Source: Avena insularis (taxonomy: Eukaryota; Streptophyta; Magnoliopsida; Poales; Poaceae). Taken from it: a stretch of DNA of 64,000 nt. A program made the translations under genes and the position numbers. This document shows positions 21,585 to 33,681 of this stretch, in pieces. The notes below the pieces were generated by a model. It had not been told where the DNA came from and searched no databases. It was given only the letters and a program-made list of their open reading frames with translations. The stretch is from contig CM042689.1 in the NCBI GenBank assembly GCA_023614405.1, positions 282,975,533 through 283,039,532 on the forward strand, in the 5' to 3' direction. The stretch's first letter is position 1, and every line of letters starts with the position of its first letter.

Positions 21585-24500
21585 CATCCCGCCCTTCAGG
21601 GTCTCAACCAAATGGTCGTTGTCAGTCTAGCAAATATTTTTGGTAGCTATGTATACTAGGGAAAAACAAAACGCGAGAGTAGGACTGCTTCCACTTTTAT
21701 TCTTACCCACCCACCAACCCTTTTCTGGTAAGGAAGTGTAACGTTTTCAATCCTCTTCTTACTATTCAAACTAGGATTCACGTGTTCTGGGTTTCCGTAG
21801 TACCATAGAAAGTGTGTGTGTGTGTAATTCCTTGTCTATCTGTTGCATCCAATTTGTTATCACAATCTGCCTTTGGTTATCAACTGTTGGTACATTCCAT
21901 ACTGACAGGCTTTTGAAAACCGGCGCGATCTATCTGACTCCTTGTTAACCGGTGCCATCTTCTTAAGGGTGTCCTTCCTTCTAGCAAGTCCACATTCTGT
22001 GAAATCATCAGTTGCTAATCTCTACCTGATAAGTGTTTTTGCGCATCTATTGGTATTTTAATGCCGAAAAATGCGGAAAATTTTTCTTTGATACATCTGT
22101 GCTTCCACACTCCTTTTCAGTCGTGTGTGAAACATTATCTATCTCCCTTTTATCAGCATGTCCATGCTAACTCATTCTTTTGTCACCGGCGCTTAATCCT
22201 GGAGTTTCTTTTCATCCCCAATTCTCTTGGGCTAATTACATAACATGTGTCGATCCGATGCTGGTGATTGTAATTTGGTTCTCAGCATAGCTATAGGACA
22301 CTTATCATGAGTGGAATATTGAAAATGCTATCAACGCTATCCTCCAAATGGTGACGGTTATCTCCTGTGAATTTGAGTACACCGTGATCATATCTATGCA
22401 TATTCAAGCATCTTTGGCAATCCGGAGTTTCCCAAGGCACTACGGCGGTCTATCATCTGTCCATCACGCTGCACATCTTTTTGGACTCCATATCTGCACA
22501 AGTCTCCTGGATACGAGGGAATTGCATCTTTTCGCTTCTGATAGCTTTGCTTAAGGTATGAGATATCATCGTTTCTTATCCAAGATCTCTTTATCTTTGT
22601 AACCGGTGATCCGATCGACAATGTGAACCAGGTGGCATTTTCTGTTCTCTTCCGAAGGACCAGATAATCTATTCTTCCAGTGCATCTTCTTCAACACGAA
22701 CCCGTGCTCTTAATATTGATCTTTCTAAGAGCGTTGAGCTCAGAAATTGTTTCGAGCATTTGTTTGTTTCTCCCGCCTCTTGAACCTGGTATTCTGGGAA
22801 TATCTTGTTAATCCATGGTGATATATGTTGATAATATGCTTGCCTATTCCATATCAATGGAAGAACATGGAAGATCATCTGTGTCTCTTTCTCTCAAGCT
22901 TCATGAGCACTGCCTGTGTGCAAAGTCTCAAAGTGAGAATTCTGACTTTTTGAAGTCACCTATCTCGGCCACGTCCTTCTGCTAAATAGATCGCTTCAAT
23001 TCTGGAATTAGCAAGTTCATTGTTAATTCCATCTTCCATCTTCAATCAAACCCGGAGTTTTCCTTGTTGGCAAGTTATCATCGTCGTTCCGCTAAAGATT
23101 TTCCTCAGGACCGCTACACCTCTCTCAATCTTTTCAAGAACCACATGGAGCTCTTTTCACCTCTATCTCGTTAAGTAATCTCTTGGAACCCTCTCGCTCT
23201 ATCGTCTATGCTCAATCCACCAGAGGCCATGAAAACCTTCCAGATCTTGTATCCTTATGTGCAAGTGGTGCTATCTTTTCCTTTATCTATGGGATCTTGC
23301 AGTTGTCTCCGTGATCTTCCTTCATATCTTTCCGCTGGCTGGTTACTTATGATATGACGACAACATCATCACCCTTATCTATCTTGGATCTGGTGAATCG
23401 TTTGCATCAATCTTTGTTTTCTTACGGAGTTCCATGAGTTCTTGTCAATACCTTCAGTCTGTTTCGGTAGTTGGATTGCATGGTTTTCTTATTCATGTGC
23501 GGAGTAATGCTTTGAGTGCGGGATGGAGTAGCTACCATACCACTACTCTTATCATTCGCTCTCGTACATTGAATTGGTGAATTAATGTGATTTCACTCAT
23601 TCCACGGAAGTTAGAAGTGGCCTTTATCCCTCGATACTTTTACCTCCGTCCTTGTTTTCCGGAGTGCTCTCTCGAAGAAAGTAATCAATAATCTCTTGTT
23701 GGTGGTCTGCCTATTCTAGATGGAGCAAAATCTACAATTATCTGTTGGAAACAAACGCAAACTCTTTTCAGTCCTCGTCTTCTACCGATGCTCTACATCC
23801 ACAAACAAGATGAAAGGAAACTATCTCTCTTTGTTTCATCAATTCTTTTTCTGTGGTAAAGCCAATTATGATTGATGCCATCAGTCGCAAATCTATTGCG
23901 TTAGCCTCAAGGCTAAAGAAGCAATAAGTATCTCTACAATAAACTCCAGATCCTCCATATTCTTTGCTTCTCGGGATTCCACCATGATCTGCCTTCACAT
24001 CCATCTCTGGAAGTTATATCCACGCACCTCAATTGCATGATCCTTTGGGTCTTAACGGCGCAAGAAGAATCTAATCCGACGATGCCTAACTAAATCTTTC
24101 CGTTGATATCAAGGGACTCTATTGTTTGAAGGCAATATTGTTTCCGTACTTCATTTCTCAAATCCGAGAGAAGATACGATGCTATTGTCATAGTGGTTCA
24201 AAACCTCTGCAATCTAACTCTTTTCATTCCGGCGAGATAAAGATTCAACCTCTCTCGTATCAGTAAATCTTTAATCTTAATGGTGTGTCTTTCTTTATCC
24301 ATGATACATCATCTTGTCCTTTCTTTCACAAGTGGTTCTTTTCTCTTATCATGTTTCTTGGGAAAACCGGAGCTATGTTCATCCTATCCTTCTTGTCTCA
24401 CGACAATTCTTCAACTCTTCTAACCCGTTGTTTCTCAAACAAAACGCAAGACTCGCAACAAGTCTAGCAAGTTTTGCAAGGTGCAGTGGTTGCACCATTA

Positions 24501-24609
24501 TGTTCTTCATCATCTTGGGAACGCAAGGATCACCTTCGTTCCGAACACCCGCCTCTCATTGTGTTGTTCTATTTTTCCTAGGAATCTCGGGGCGAGATTC
24601 TTGTTTAGT
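21585..24609 (+). other. LARD internal domain, no coding capacity
   Basis: 3.0 kb with stops in all frames. The longest frames are about 100 codons and match nothing I recognise. The T/C-rich plus strand contrasts with the LTRs. In known LARDs this domain is conserved as RNA and may hold packaging structures. Nothing in this single copy proves that. Confidence 0.7.
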
Positions 24610-24618
24610 GGGGGAGAG
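24610..24618 (+). other. LARD polypurine tract
   Basis: GGGGGAGAG directly before the 3' LTR TG at 24620. It primes plus-strand DNA synthesis in LTR elements. Confidence 0.75.
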
Positions 24619-24619
24619 T

Positions 24620-27600
24620 TGTAGCATCCCAATTGTCTAACAATTGCAATGCTACTAGCCTAGTTTATATAAATGCTACCTCCTATATATAATTATTGCA
24701 TCATAACTATATCATGCTCATGTCATCATGCCACCTTGCATTTTGAGCATCATATCAAACCCTTTTCATTTGGTTCTTATCTCATATGCATTATTAATTG
24801 TAGTTGCCTCTTGATACATTGCATTTGGTTTTTGATAAATGTTTGATGCCCAAGTTGAGTTGGGGGAATTTCTCTTTCAACTCCACCACCTTTCTTTGGC
24901 TTCATCTAAATTCCACCACCCTGGTCATATATGAGCCATTGCTTTTCTTTTGCTATTTAAACCTAGCTCATATGTGTTGGTGTGGATCCATTCTATCTCC
25001 ACATGCTCTCATATATGCACCATATTGTTTTCACATTATTGGTTTATGAGAGCCACATGGCCACCTTTGCATGCCTTGTGAGTGGAACCCTTTTCTAGCT
25101 TCCATATGGGTTGTTTTGGGGTTTATGCTCATGTTGGGATATTTTTGGGCTTACTAAATACCTAGTGGCACATACACACTAGCAAGTCCCATTTCTATTC
25201 AAATATGGACATCTCCATCTACTCCACATGGAGCATTCCTTTAATTCTTTTAGCTTGGCTTTATTCCATATTTTGGAATGCATATGTATAAATGCCATTG
25301 GTATTTATTTTGTTTTCACAAGATAAAACCTAGCATTAATGTTTATGCATGGGCCATGCAATCATAACCTTGGCCTTCTTCTCTTTGTTTTGTTTTATTT
25401 GGTTTGAGCTTTGCTTTTAAATTCAAACTAGATGTTCCTTTGTTTTTGAATCTCTTAAAAACCCTAATATAAACCTACCTCTTTGGTTTGGCTAAACCAA
25501 ACCATCCCTAACCCTAAAACCCCCTCTCTCTTTTCTATCTCTAAATCCTCACCACCTTGATCTTAGCTTGGGCCATGCTAAAACCCTACACCAATTCCAC
25601 CTATTCTTGTTTGATCTAGCTAGATACATGCAAGTATCAAAACCCTAATCCCTCTCCCTACCCCTCTCTCCTCTCTCTTTACACCTCTTGTCTTGATCAT
25701 GCTTCAAACCCTAGCTACCATACCACATCCTCTCCCTTAACCCTCCTCTCTAAACCACACCCCCACCCTAACCACTTCATGCCGAGGCACCCCTCTCTCT
25801 ACCTAAACAAAACCCTAACCAAGGCTACCCCACCTATCCACCCTTCCCCTGGCCGAGCTACCCCCTACCCAACCCTAACAACCTTAACCCGAGTCCCCTC
25901 TAGCTCCAACCCTAGCTCCACACCGAGCCTATCTCTCTCCCTCTCTCCCTGCATGCTAGCCCCACCCCGGACCTACCTCTCCTCTTCCTGGCCACCTGCC
26001 CTACCCTGGACCAGCCCCAGGCCGAGCCTGCCCGACCACGTGAGGAGGAGGAGGGAAAGGTGGCACCCGAGACCACCTTTTCCATCTACCCCGCCCCACG
26101 CTCCTCCCTCTCCCTCTATCTACCACCACCTCCCATCTCCTCGACCTCTCCCAGATCTCCCCAGGCCGCCCCTTCCTCTCCGTCTACCCCTACCACCATC
26201 TACCCCATCGCCGGCCACCGTCGGCCTCCACCTCCCCTCCTCATACCAGCCGGTGGCGTGGCGATCAAGGGTGTCGAGGAGGACCACACGGCACCCCTGC
26301 ATCACCCTGTACACGCCGTCGCTGAGGAGAAGCACCAGAGCCGGAGATCACCGCCGCCACCGACACCAAACCCTAGCTCCGCCCGGCCTCTGCCTCGTCG
26401 TCGATCCGCTACTCCTCTGCCTGATCCGACCGCACCAACAACCTCCCGGTGAGCCCACGATCCTCCCTGACACCTCCTTCCTCGCCGTTGCGTCCTGTTC
26501 TCATCGGACCACTTGTCGAGCGCCCTTTGTGCGCCGGCGAGCACGTGCGTCCGTTCGCCGCTGCGTCGAAGAGCTACTCCTAGCCGCGTTCCTATAACCA
26601 GCAACAGCACCCAGCCTACCGTAGCGGTAGCCGCCGCCGCGCGCGTGCACGAGGTAGCGGGTTCGATCCCTGCGCCACGCGCTACCTCGGTCGAGCACCG
26701 ATCCCTCGTCAGTTTGCAGAGAAGAACAACAGTATGCGTCGCCTTTTTGCAGATAGCCCCTCCGTGTTTCTCTCGCTCAACCCGCGGTACTCGCTAGCCC
26801 CACCTGTCTGTGCCTGTGGAGTTTTACAAAAAGAGACCTAGCTTTTGTAAACCTTAACCCGCGCTCCAGCCCCAGCCCCACCTGTCAGTTCCTGTCCCTC
26901 TCGCGTTGTCACGTGGACCCCGTGGCCGCTGGCCCCACCTGTCATTCGCTGAGGCTAGCTTAGCTCGCGGTGAGAAAACCCTGTTCTGCCACTGTGTCAC
27001 CCAGTCAGCAGATGGCCCACTTGTCACTGACTGTGGCTGGATCTGAGTGTGTGAGAAAAGTAGTTCTGCATTTCTGTTTTAACTCAAACTTTTTCAAATT
27101 AATTCAAATTCAAATTTAAATCTGTTTTCAAATAACTTTTAAAATATAATTCCAAATAATACAAATAATATATGTTTTGAAATCAGAAAAATGTGAGGAA
27201 TTCAAATATGCCATTCAAAATATATTTTGGACACTTTAATTTTTAAGTTGATTAAAATTACAATAAAATGCCCTTTCCTTAATTAATTAATAACTTTTGT
27301 TTTATAACTCCAAATTTGACAAATGATATGTCTAAAATGATCAGCTCGATGAGACCTTTCTGTTTGTGCATTCCATGTTCTGTTTTGCAGCGTACATCAT
27401 ATAAATATAAAGATTACAGCAACTTATATGAGGTTAAAATGTGACCAAAACCCAATAAAAGGCTTTATTCTTGTATTCCACACCTAACCCATGCCATGCT
27501 ACATTATTGCCATGCAAATTGTGCATCATTCATCATGGCATGATTGTTTGCTTGATGCATTATATTCATATGCTTGTGCACTTTATTTATGTTGGCCCTT

Positions 27601-29375
27601 GTTTGTTTGGTTCTTCTTCGAATAGACGAAAGGTGGGATATATCAAGAAACCGTGAGCACTACCTGCATCCTTCTCTCGCTTCAACTGAGCTGCCAGGCA
27701 AGCACTACCACATGCTTGCATACATATAGTACCTATTGCCTCTATCTTATTCTTGCATCATTGAGTCGCGATTGCATTAAACTGAATCCCAAGTATTGCA
27801 TAGCCTTTACTTTTAAACCCACAAGCTTGTTCCTCCATCCCATGAGCCATTACTACAGGAGTTGTTTGAGCCATGCGAGTCGTAGAACAACATGTGTAGG
27901 GTATGCAGTGTCGATGGATAACGAGGTACCTAAACAACTTAACCTCGAGTAGTAATGGGATAACTAATGAAAGTGGCACCGGTGAGCAATATTTGTTATT
28001 TGGTTTTATGCTCACTTGTGTCCGTGGGACCCCGAGTACTTGATTCCTGTTCCTTGAATATTCGCGCTATCCACATCCGAGGCTTATGAACCCCTGAGCG
28101 AGCTTGATTCATTCTTATTTCTTGGGGCCACAAAGTAGTTTGGGGCTTTATTACTATTCTGTACTTATGCCATGCTTCTTTGCTTTATTTAAGATTGTGC
28201 GAGGAATGCACCTGTCATTTAGGTAAGCGGAGTGTTTTATGTATCGACAAGCCCAGTCACACTTTCGGGTTCCCATCGTTTATAGCCATTGACGCAAACC
28301 TTGAGTCCGTCTCGAGCCGCCAACCGTTGCGGGTAGCTTAATGGGGTGGCCCCTGAAATATTTCTGAATCCTGTGATCGCTTTGTCGTGAATGCCTCGTT
28401 GGGTTTTGATTTGGTTTTTCCGAGGTTGATCGAGTGTGTGTTGCTATTTGTGCACCCCTGCAGGGTAAATCTTTCCGAAAGCCGTGTCCGCGGTTATGGA
28501 CGACTTGGAGCACAGTTTCGATCATAGACAAGTATAACTAAAGTACCGCTTTTAATTTGACTAAGTACCGACTAGTAAATAGTGCAACACTCATGGAATG
28601 GATAATAAAACTGCCAACGGATGGGGGTTGTTCGTCCGCTTCCTCGTCGATGGCGAGGAGGAGGATGGATCTGTAATATTACCGTTATAACTGTTGTTAT
28701 TAATTCACGGACATCCGTCTATCTGGTTAGGCGGATGGTTAGTAGTATCTATAGAATTGTTAGGTATTATCTTTTGCTGCAATTGCGTCACCCAGGTTGT
28801 GTCCCCTTTAGAGGCATAAAGACTTCTTGAGTACCCTAGGGTCTCACGATAAATTGTTTGATTCAGATGAACAGTAAACTCGCAAGATGGATACTAGGTG
28901 GAGGAGGCAGACGATGTTGGCAACGATCATTCGTGTAGAGATTCGGGAACGGGATCCGTGAGATCTGTGGGCGGGATGTGTTTATTTATGGGGCATCTTA
29001 TGCCGATTTGCTTCTTATCCGTACTCGGATCTTGTTTTCCTTCACTTTGATACTCTGATGTTTGATGTATGAGTTGATATCCTAAACTATTATATCTATC
29101 TAGGATATTTGGATCTTGCCGTATGGCGTTGCAATATTTCTATTTCTTTTAGATGGAATGGCTCTGAGGACTGTTGTATGGTGGCTTGCATACATACTCA
29201 TTTGTGTATGTAGTTGATCCTTCGCCGATTCGCCGTTCTTGTCCCGATGTTTGGAAATGGTTAGGACGGCCGAAAGGTCTACCTGTGAGTGGCATTTGGG
29301 CCGCACCGTACTATTTTAACCATTTCCGCTCATCCAGGCTTGTAACTAGGAGCGTAATTCACCAAGGTAGTTACA
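24620..29375 (+). repeat. LARD 3' LTR (4756 bp)
   Basis: Collinear with 16801-21570. The first 3 kb differ mainly by substitutions and a few indels near 26090 and 26880. From about 27620 on, many 1-4 nt indels separate the two copies. A C-rich tract with the GCGGGTTCGATCCC block recurs near 26658. Confidence 0.9.
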
Positions 29376-30131
29376 GAGGATGAGCACATTGTCTTATGTG
29401 AAGACGCTTCAAATATTATTTCTCATCCTAGTAAAGCTAGAAAAGCTAGTGTCCCTGTGCTTTCTGTTAGAATTGGTAATCACTGCTATTATGGTTTATG
29501 TGATATTGGTGCTAGTTCTAGTGCTATTCCTTATGAGCTTTACACGAAAATTATGCATGAAATTGGTCCTTGTGAGATCGAGGACATTGATTTGGTAATT
29601 CACCTTGCTAATAGAGAGTTAGTCTGTCCCATTGGCATTGTAAGAGATGTGGAGGTTCTTTGTGGTAAGATTAAATATCCTGCTGATTTTCTAGTACTTG
29701 GTTCTGAAGCTAGTAAAACCTATCCTATTATCTTTGGTAGACCCTTCTTGAATACATGTGTGGGTATCATAGATTGTAGGAAGGAAAAAGTTTTGAATAA
29801 GTTTGATGGAGATTCTTATGAGTTTAATTTTTCCAAATTCGCTAAAGCTCCTTCTGAAAATAGCTTGCCTAATAAAGATTTTAGGATGGAACAACTTGCT
29901 TCTATTGATCCGGTTTATGCCCTTGGGCCTCCTTTTAGTGATTGTAAGTATGCTCATTCTGATGATAAAATTGTTGACAGTGACGATTATATTGTCAACT
30001 TTATTCAAAGTGCTACTGAAAGTTATTATGAGAGAGGGAAACATGGTTTTATGCATCTCAATAATGTTAAGTTTCCCCGTTTTATGTTGAAAGCTTTGAA
30101 GTTGCATTTGTTTTGTCTTCCTATGCTATAG
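29376..30131 (+). pseudogene. Element A gag-protease C-terminal part with family-specific tail
   Basis: Resumes the gag-protease frame after the LARD (GAGGATGAGCACATTG). The retropepsin motif CDIGASSSAIPYELY lies at about 29497-29541, with the flap and IIFGRPFLNT motif at 29726-29755. The protease would mature gag. Residues up to about 29900 match element B. After that the frame enters a segment not present in B (SDDKIVDSDDYIVNF, ESYYERGKHGFMHLNN) and stops at 30129-30131. No RT follows. The tail is common in my memory of grass Athila-type non-autonomous elements, but its function is unknown. Confidence 0.8.
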
Positions 30132-31214
30132 GCTTTTTGTTTCAATAATTTGTTTTCTCATGATACCCCCATGCATAGAGAAGTGGGTTAGACTCAAATG
30201 TGTTGCTTATTTGCTTCTTGATGCTCTCTTTCACTTCAGATATTTATCTCCTATGTGAGCATCTTTGAAACTATCAAGCCTAACTTAAAGGCATTAAAGA
30301 AAAGTACTTCTTGGGAGATAACCCAATAGTTTTTTGAGTCTTGGAAGTTATTACCTCAGTAATAACCACTCCTTATACTTTTTGTTTTGGTTTTTGTGTC
30401 ATGTTCAATTACTTTTGAGAAGTAGAGGAGTTGTGAAAAGTGGCTATCCTAGGATAGATTTTTGTGCTGCATTGTAAAAATTCGTGAAGGAGCTCAGTAC
30501 AATGGATGGAGCTGTATTTTTCCGTGCTTGTTCTCCAGGTTGTTACTCGACTTCCATTAGTTTTGCACTTTTTGATTTTAGCAACAGAAGGTTTTCGAAA
30601 AAATCAATCTTTACCTGCTGGTCTGTTTTGACATATTTCTGCCATCATTTGCATTTGCCTCTTATATTGATTCCCTTCCAAATTCTTTTGTTTTTTTGGA
30701 AAGGAGTTGCTATAGTAGTTTTTGTTTTGATGGGTTTCAGTTGAAGTGTGTACCTAAAGGTTTATTCTTTTTGCTTACACTAATGTTGCCATTGAAGTTT
30801 GTGTAATGCCTTGTGAGAAAAGGAATTTCCAGGAGAAGGAGAAAAGGAGTCTACAGAGTCCGTCTTTGAATAGGTAAAAGTGGTGAAAACAGAAGGTTCG
30901 TGAAAACTCTATCTTTTTATGTTTTTGATGTTTTTATTACATACGGAAGGTTATGAAACGAAAAAAGAGGAGGAAACGAAGGCCAGGGTGGCCACAACCA
31001 CCCCAGGCGCAGGCCCTAGCTGGCCGCGCCTGGATGGGGTGTGAGCCCCCTGAGCTCCGTCTCCGCCTCATTTTCGTATCAGGACCTTCATTATGCATTG
31101 AAAATTCGTAATATATAAACCCCCCCGGGTCCCCCGAGGTTCTTGTATCGTGTTCTCATCGTGTTTATGTTTTGATCTGTTTCTGTCAGGCAGGTTCTCA
31201 GTTTTGGAGTCACA
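30132..31214 (+). other. Element A pol-replacement region
   Basis: About 0.9 kb (to about 30850) has no counterpart in element B and stands where 3.1 kb of pol should be. It includes 'acttcttgggagataacccaa', a motif I associate with the 3' part of this element group. From about 30850 ('gtccgtctttgaataggtaaaagtggtg') homology with element B (from about 55975) returns. Confidence 0.7.
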
Positions 31215-31715
31215 ATGTCTTCCTCTGGATCACCCATGGAAGATTCCTCTGCGGATGTCATCAACCCGTACATGTATGAGTTGAAGATTCATACCAAGGA
31301 GTTGATTCTCAAGGAAGGGAAGGTGCAGTTGAAGGAAGTTCGAGGCCCTAAAGGAGAAGGAAGTCTAGAAGACAGGATGGAAGCACTGGAGTAGGAAGTT
31401 TTCATGTACAAAAAGATGGCGGAACGCGAAGTGGATGTCATCCATAAGATAAGTTAAGACCTCATCGCCAAGCACGAGGAGGAAGTTGCTGAGCTCCAAT
31501 ATGAAATCTTCTCGCTACCCCAGACCACCAACCAATTACAAGCACAACTCTATGACATACAAAATCAAAACTGTGAGTACGAGGCTAGATTTAATCGCAT
31601 AAGCTCTGTTTCTAGTTTCAGGGTTGTGGAAACCAGGACGTCCTTTTTGGATAGGGAACCTTTGCCTTGGAAGTTTGATGATGACAAGAGAAAACCACCA
31701 CCACCGAAGGAGTAA
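31215..31715 (+). pseudogene. Element A post-pol coiled-coil ORF, two stops
   Basis: A 166-codon frame beginning MSSSGSPMEDSSAD and ending at TAA 31713-31715, broken by TAG 31392-31394 and TAA 31455-31457. It is collinear with 56331-56828 in element B, whose stops fall at different codons, so the ancestor was open. The middle (residues about 55-115) is rich in Glu/Lys with heptad-like Leu/Ile spacing and predicts a coiled coil. The tail is polar with KPPPPKE. There is no signal peptide or membrane segment, so it does not look like an envelope protein. A role in RNA or particle binding is possible but unsupported. Confidence 0.6.
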
Positions 31716-33681
31716 TTCGTCATCAGGTTTGGCAACCCCTTGGCTTGTTCCAAGCTTGGGGGAGTGCTGCAGTATCACATCATTATCTTTTGCCTTTTCC
31801 CTTTTTAGTGGATTCGTATCTTTGGTAGAGAAGTTATCTTATAGGATGGTTTGCATGTGGAAGTATCTATCCTTTAGTGATTATCTATGTATCCCATGGT
31901 GTGAGTGCCTTTATGGAATATTAATGAGATGTTTCATCTTTTACTTTTTGCACTTCTTATTTAGTTTGCAATCTCTATTATATGATTGATCTTGTTGATC
32001 AGTATTGGTATCACTTTGGGAGCATCAAGTAGATCTAAATTGGTTTTGGCAAACCGAGCTCTGGTCAGTAGTAACAGTTTTTGAGGTTTGAAAGGAAAAG
32101 ATAAAAAGCTTACAAGTATTTTGTATCATTTATTTTCTTTCTTGATTGGCTCATAACCTTAGTATTCTTTATTTAAGATCTTTTGTGTCTTCAAGGAAGA
32201 TTGCATGTTTGGCTTTATTACTTGTAGGTTTGCTTGTTTCCTTCAACTCTTTTGCTTGCTACCCAGCCTTGCTAGCCAAAAACCTGTTTTGAGAAGGCAT
32301 ACTTCTCATGCATCCAACCCCTTTAAACCAAACCTGTACCACCTGTGTCCACCATATCTACCTATTAGCATTATTGCTATTCCAATCAAGTTCTCAAGCT
32401 TCATCTATCTTTCGAATTAAAAATTATTTTATTATGTGAAAACTAGTTAGTAAAGCTCTCACGAACTTGATGGCACACCTTATTTTCTTGCCCCTAATAA
32501 TCTTGAACCATTGTGTCATCGAAGTTGTATATGCTTGCATCTATATGTTGGGATTAGCAGAACCGTGTTGTCACGGGGAACGCTTTCAGCACTTATGGAT
32601 TCTTATCCACTTGATGTCATGCTCTTTTGTTTGCGGATGTCGTTGGTGTGAAATAAAAGGGGAGCTTGTAAGTCCATGGAGTTATGTATGTGTGTTAGAG
32701 AAACGCCTGGGCCGCTAGCCTAAGCCATGCCTAATCATGGTGGAAACTTCCAGCACAACCATAGTGAGCAATCTATGAAGCATCCTCAATAAAAACCTAT
32801 GAAAATAGCAAATAAAAAGATTGTTGATATACTCACTGTCTGCTTGCCTTGTCATTTTGATTATGGGATAGCTCCTGTATCATGTGCAAGGGGTACCCCG
32901 TTGGCGGTTCTTTATGATATACATGTACTTACAATGACAAGAACTTACTGGTAACTAAAGTTGAGTAGCATGAGCAGCGGCCCTCGTACTCAAGGGACAT
33001 GAGATTACTAACTTATATTTCGTCAAGCATATACTCCATATTTGTTCACTTTAACCTTAATCACCTCAAGATGCTTATGATAGGGGCAATGAGGACTCAA
33101 AACTAGTAAGTACCATAATCTTTTGGAAGCTCTTTATGAACTTGAAATCCCTAGTTCCCTCTATGAAGGGCCTTTCTCCTATTTTTAAGTTGAGTCAGTA
33201 AACCTTTTTCCTCTCTATCTCTAGCAAGCATTTGAGTTGTTGTGTTTCAAGCATTCATATGATGATTTATTCAACCATGTTCTTTATCTTCCTTTTTTGC
33301 ACAAGACTATTATCTATTGAGTATTACTTTGAAAGCCATCATTGTGAAAAACCTTTTATGATTGAGGAAAAGAGTACTTTTGTTGTGAAACTTCTACAAA
33401 AGCTTTTTTTGAAACTGTTTGCCAGCTATTCTCTGACCAAGAACAAAGTTTGCCAATTCCAATTATGATCTACCTTTATGCATCTCTATTGTGACTCATG
33501 TACTTGTTGCAAGCTAAGTTATATAATGGTGAGTTGCTTTCTTGTATGAGTTGTGTAATGGTAAGTGTGATGCTTCTTGTCCGTATTCTTTTAGCGACAC
33601 TTCACTCCATAAACCAATGGACATGTTTACCGAGCTCAGTTTTCTCTTAGGGACAAGCGAAAGTCTAAGATTGGGGGGAGT
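31716..33681 (+). other. Element A 3' untranslated region and polypurine tract
   Basis: About 2 kb of T-rich sequence collinear with 56829-58511 of element B. Short frames are not shared between the copies. It ends in the purine tract GGGGGGAG (33673-33680) just before the LTR. Confidence 0.75.

Larger units (their letters stand above)
16801..29375 (+). mobile_element. LARD: non-coding LTR retroelement, Sukkula-like
   Basis: Direct LTRs of 4770 and 4756 bp, both TGTAGCATCCC...GTTACA, enclose about 3.05 kb with no gag or pol. The flanks are a perfect 5-bp duplication, GAGGA (16796-16800 and 29376-29380). A perfect tRNA-iMet primer site and a polypurine tract are in the right places. Very long LTRs around a non-coding core of about 3 kb are the hallmark of the LARDs described in barley (Sukkula). 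The family name is by resemblance, not a database match. It must use proteins of an autonomous partner. It sits inside gag of element A and so inserted later. Confidence 0.88.

Noticed and set aside
21585..24609. ORFs of up to about 108 codons in the LARD core
   Set aside because: No similarity to gag, pol or other proteins that I recognise, and lengths are as expected by chance.
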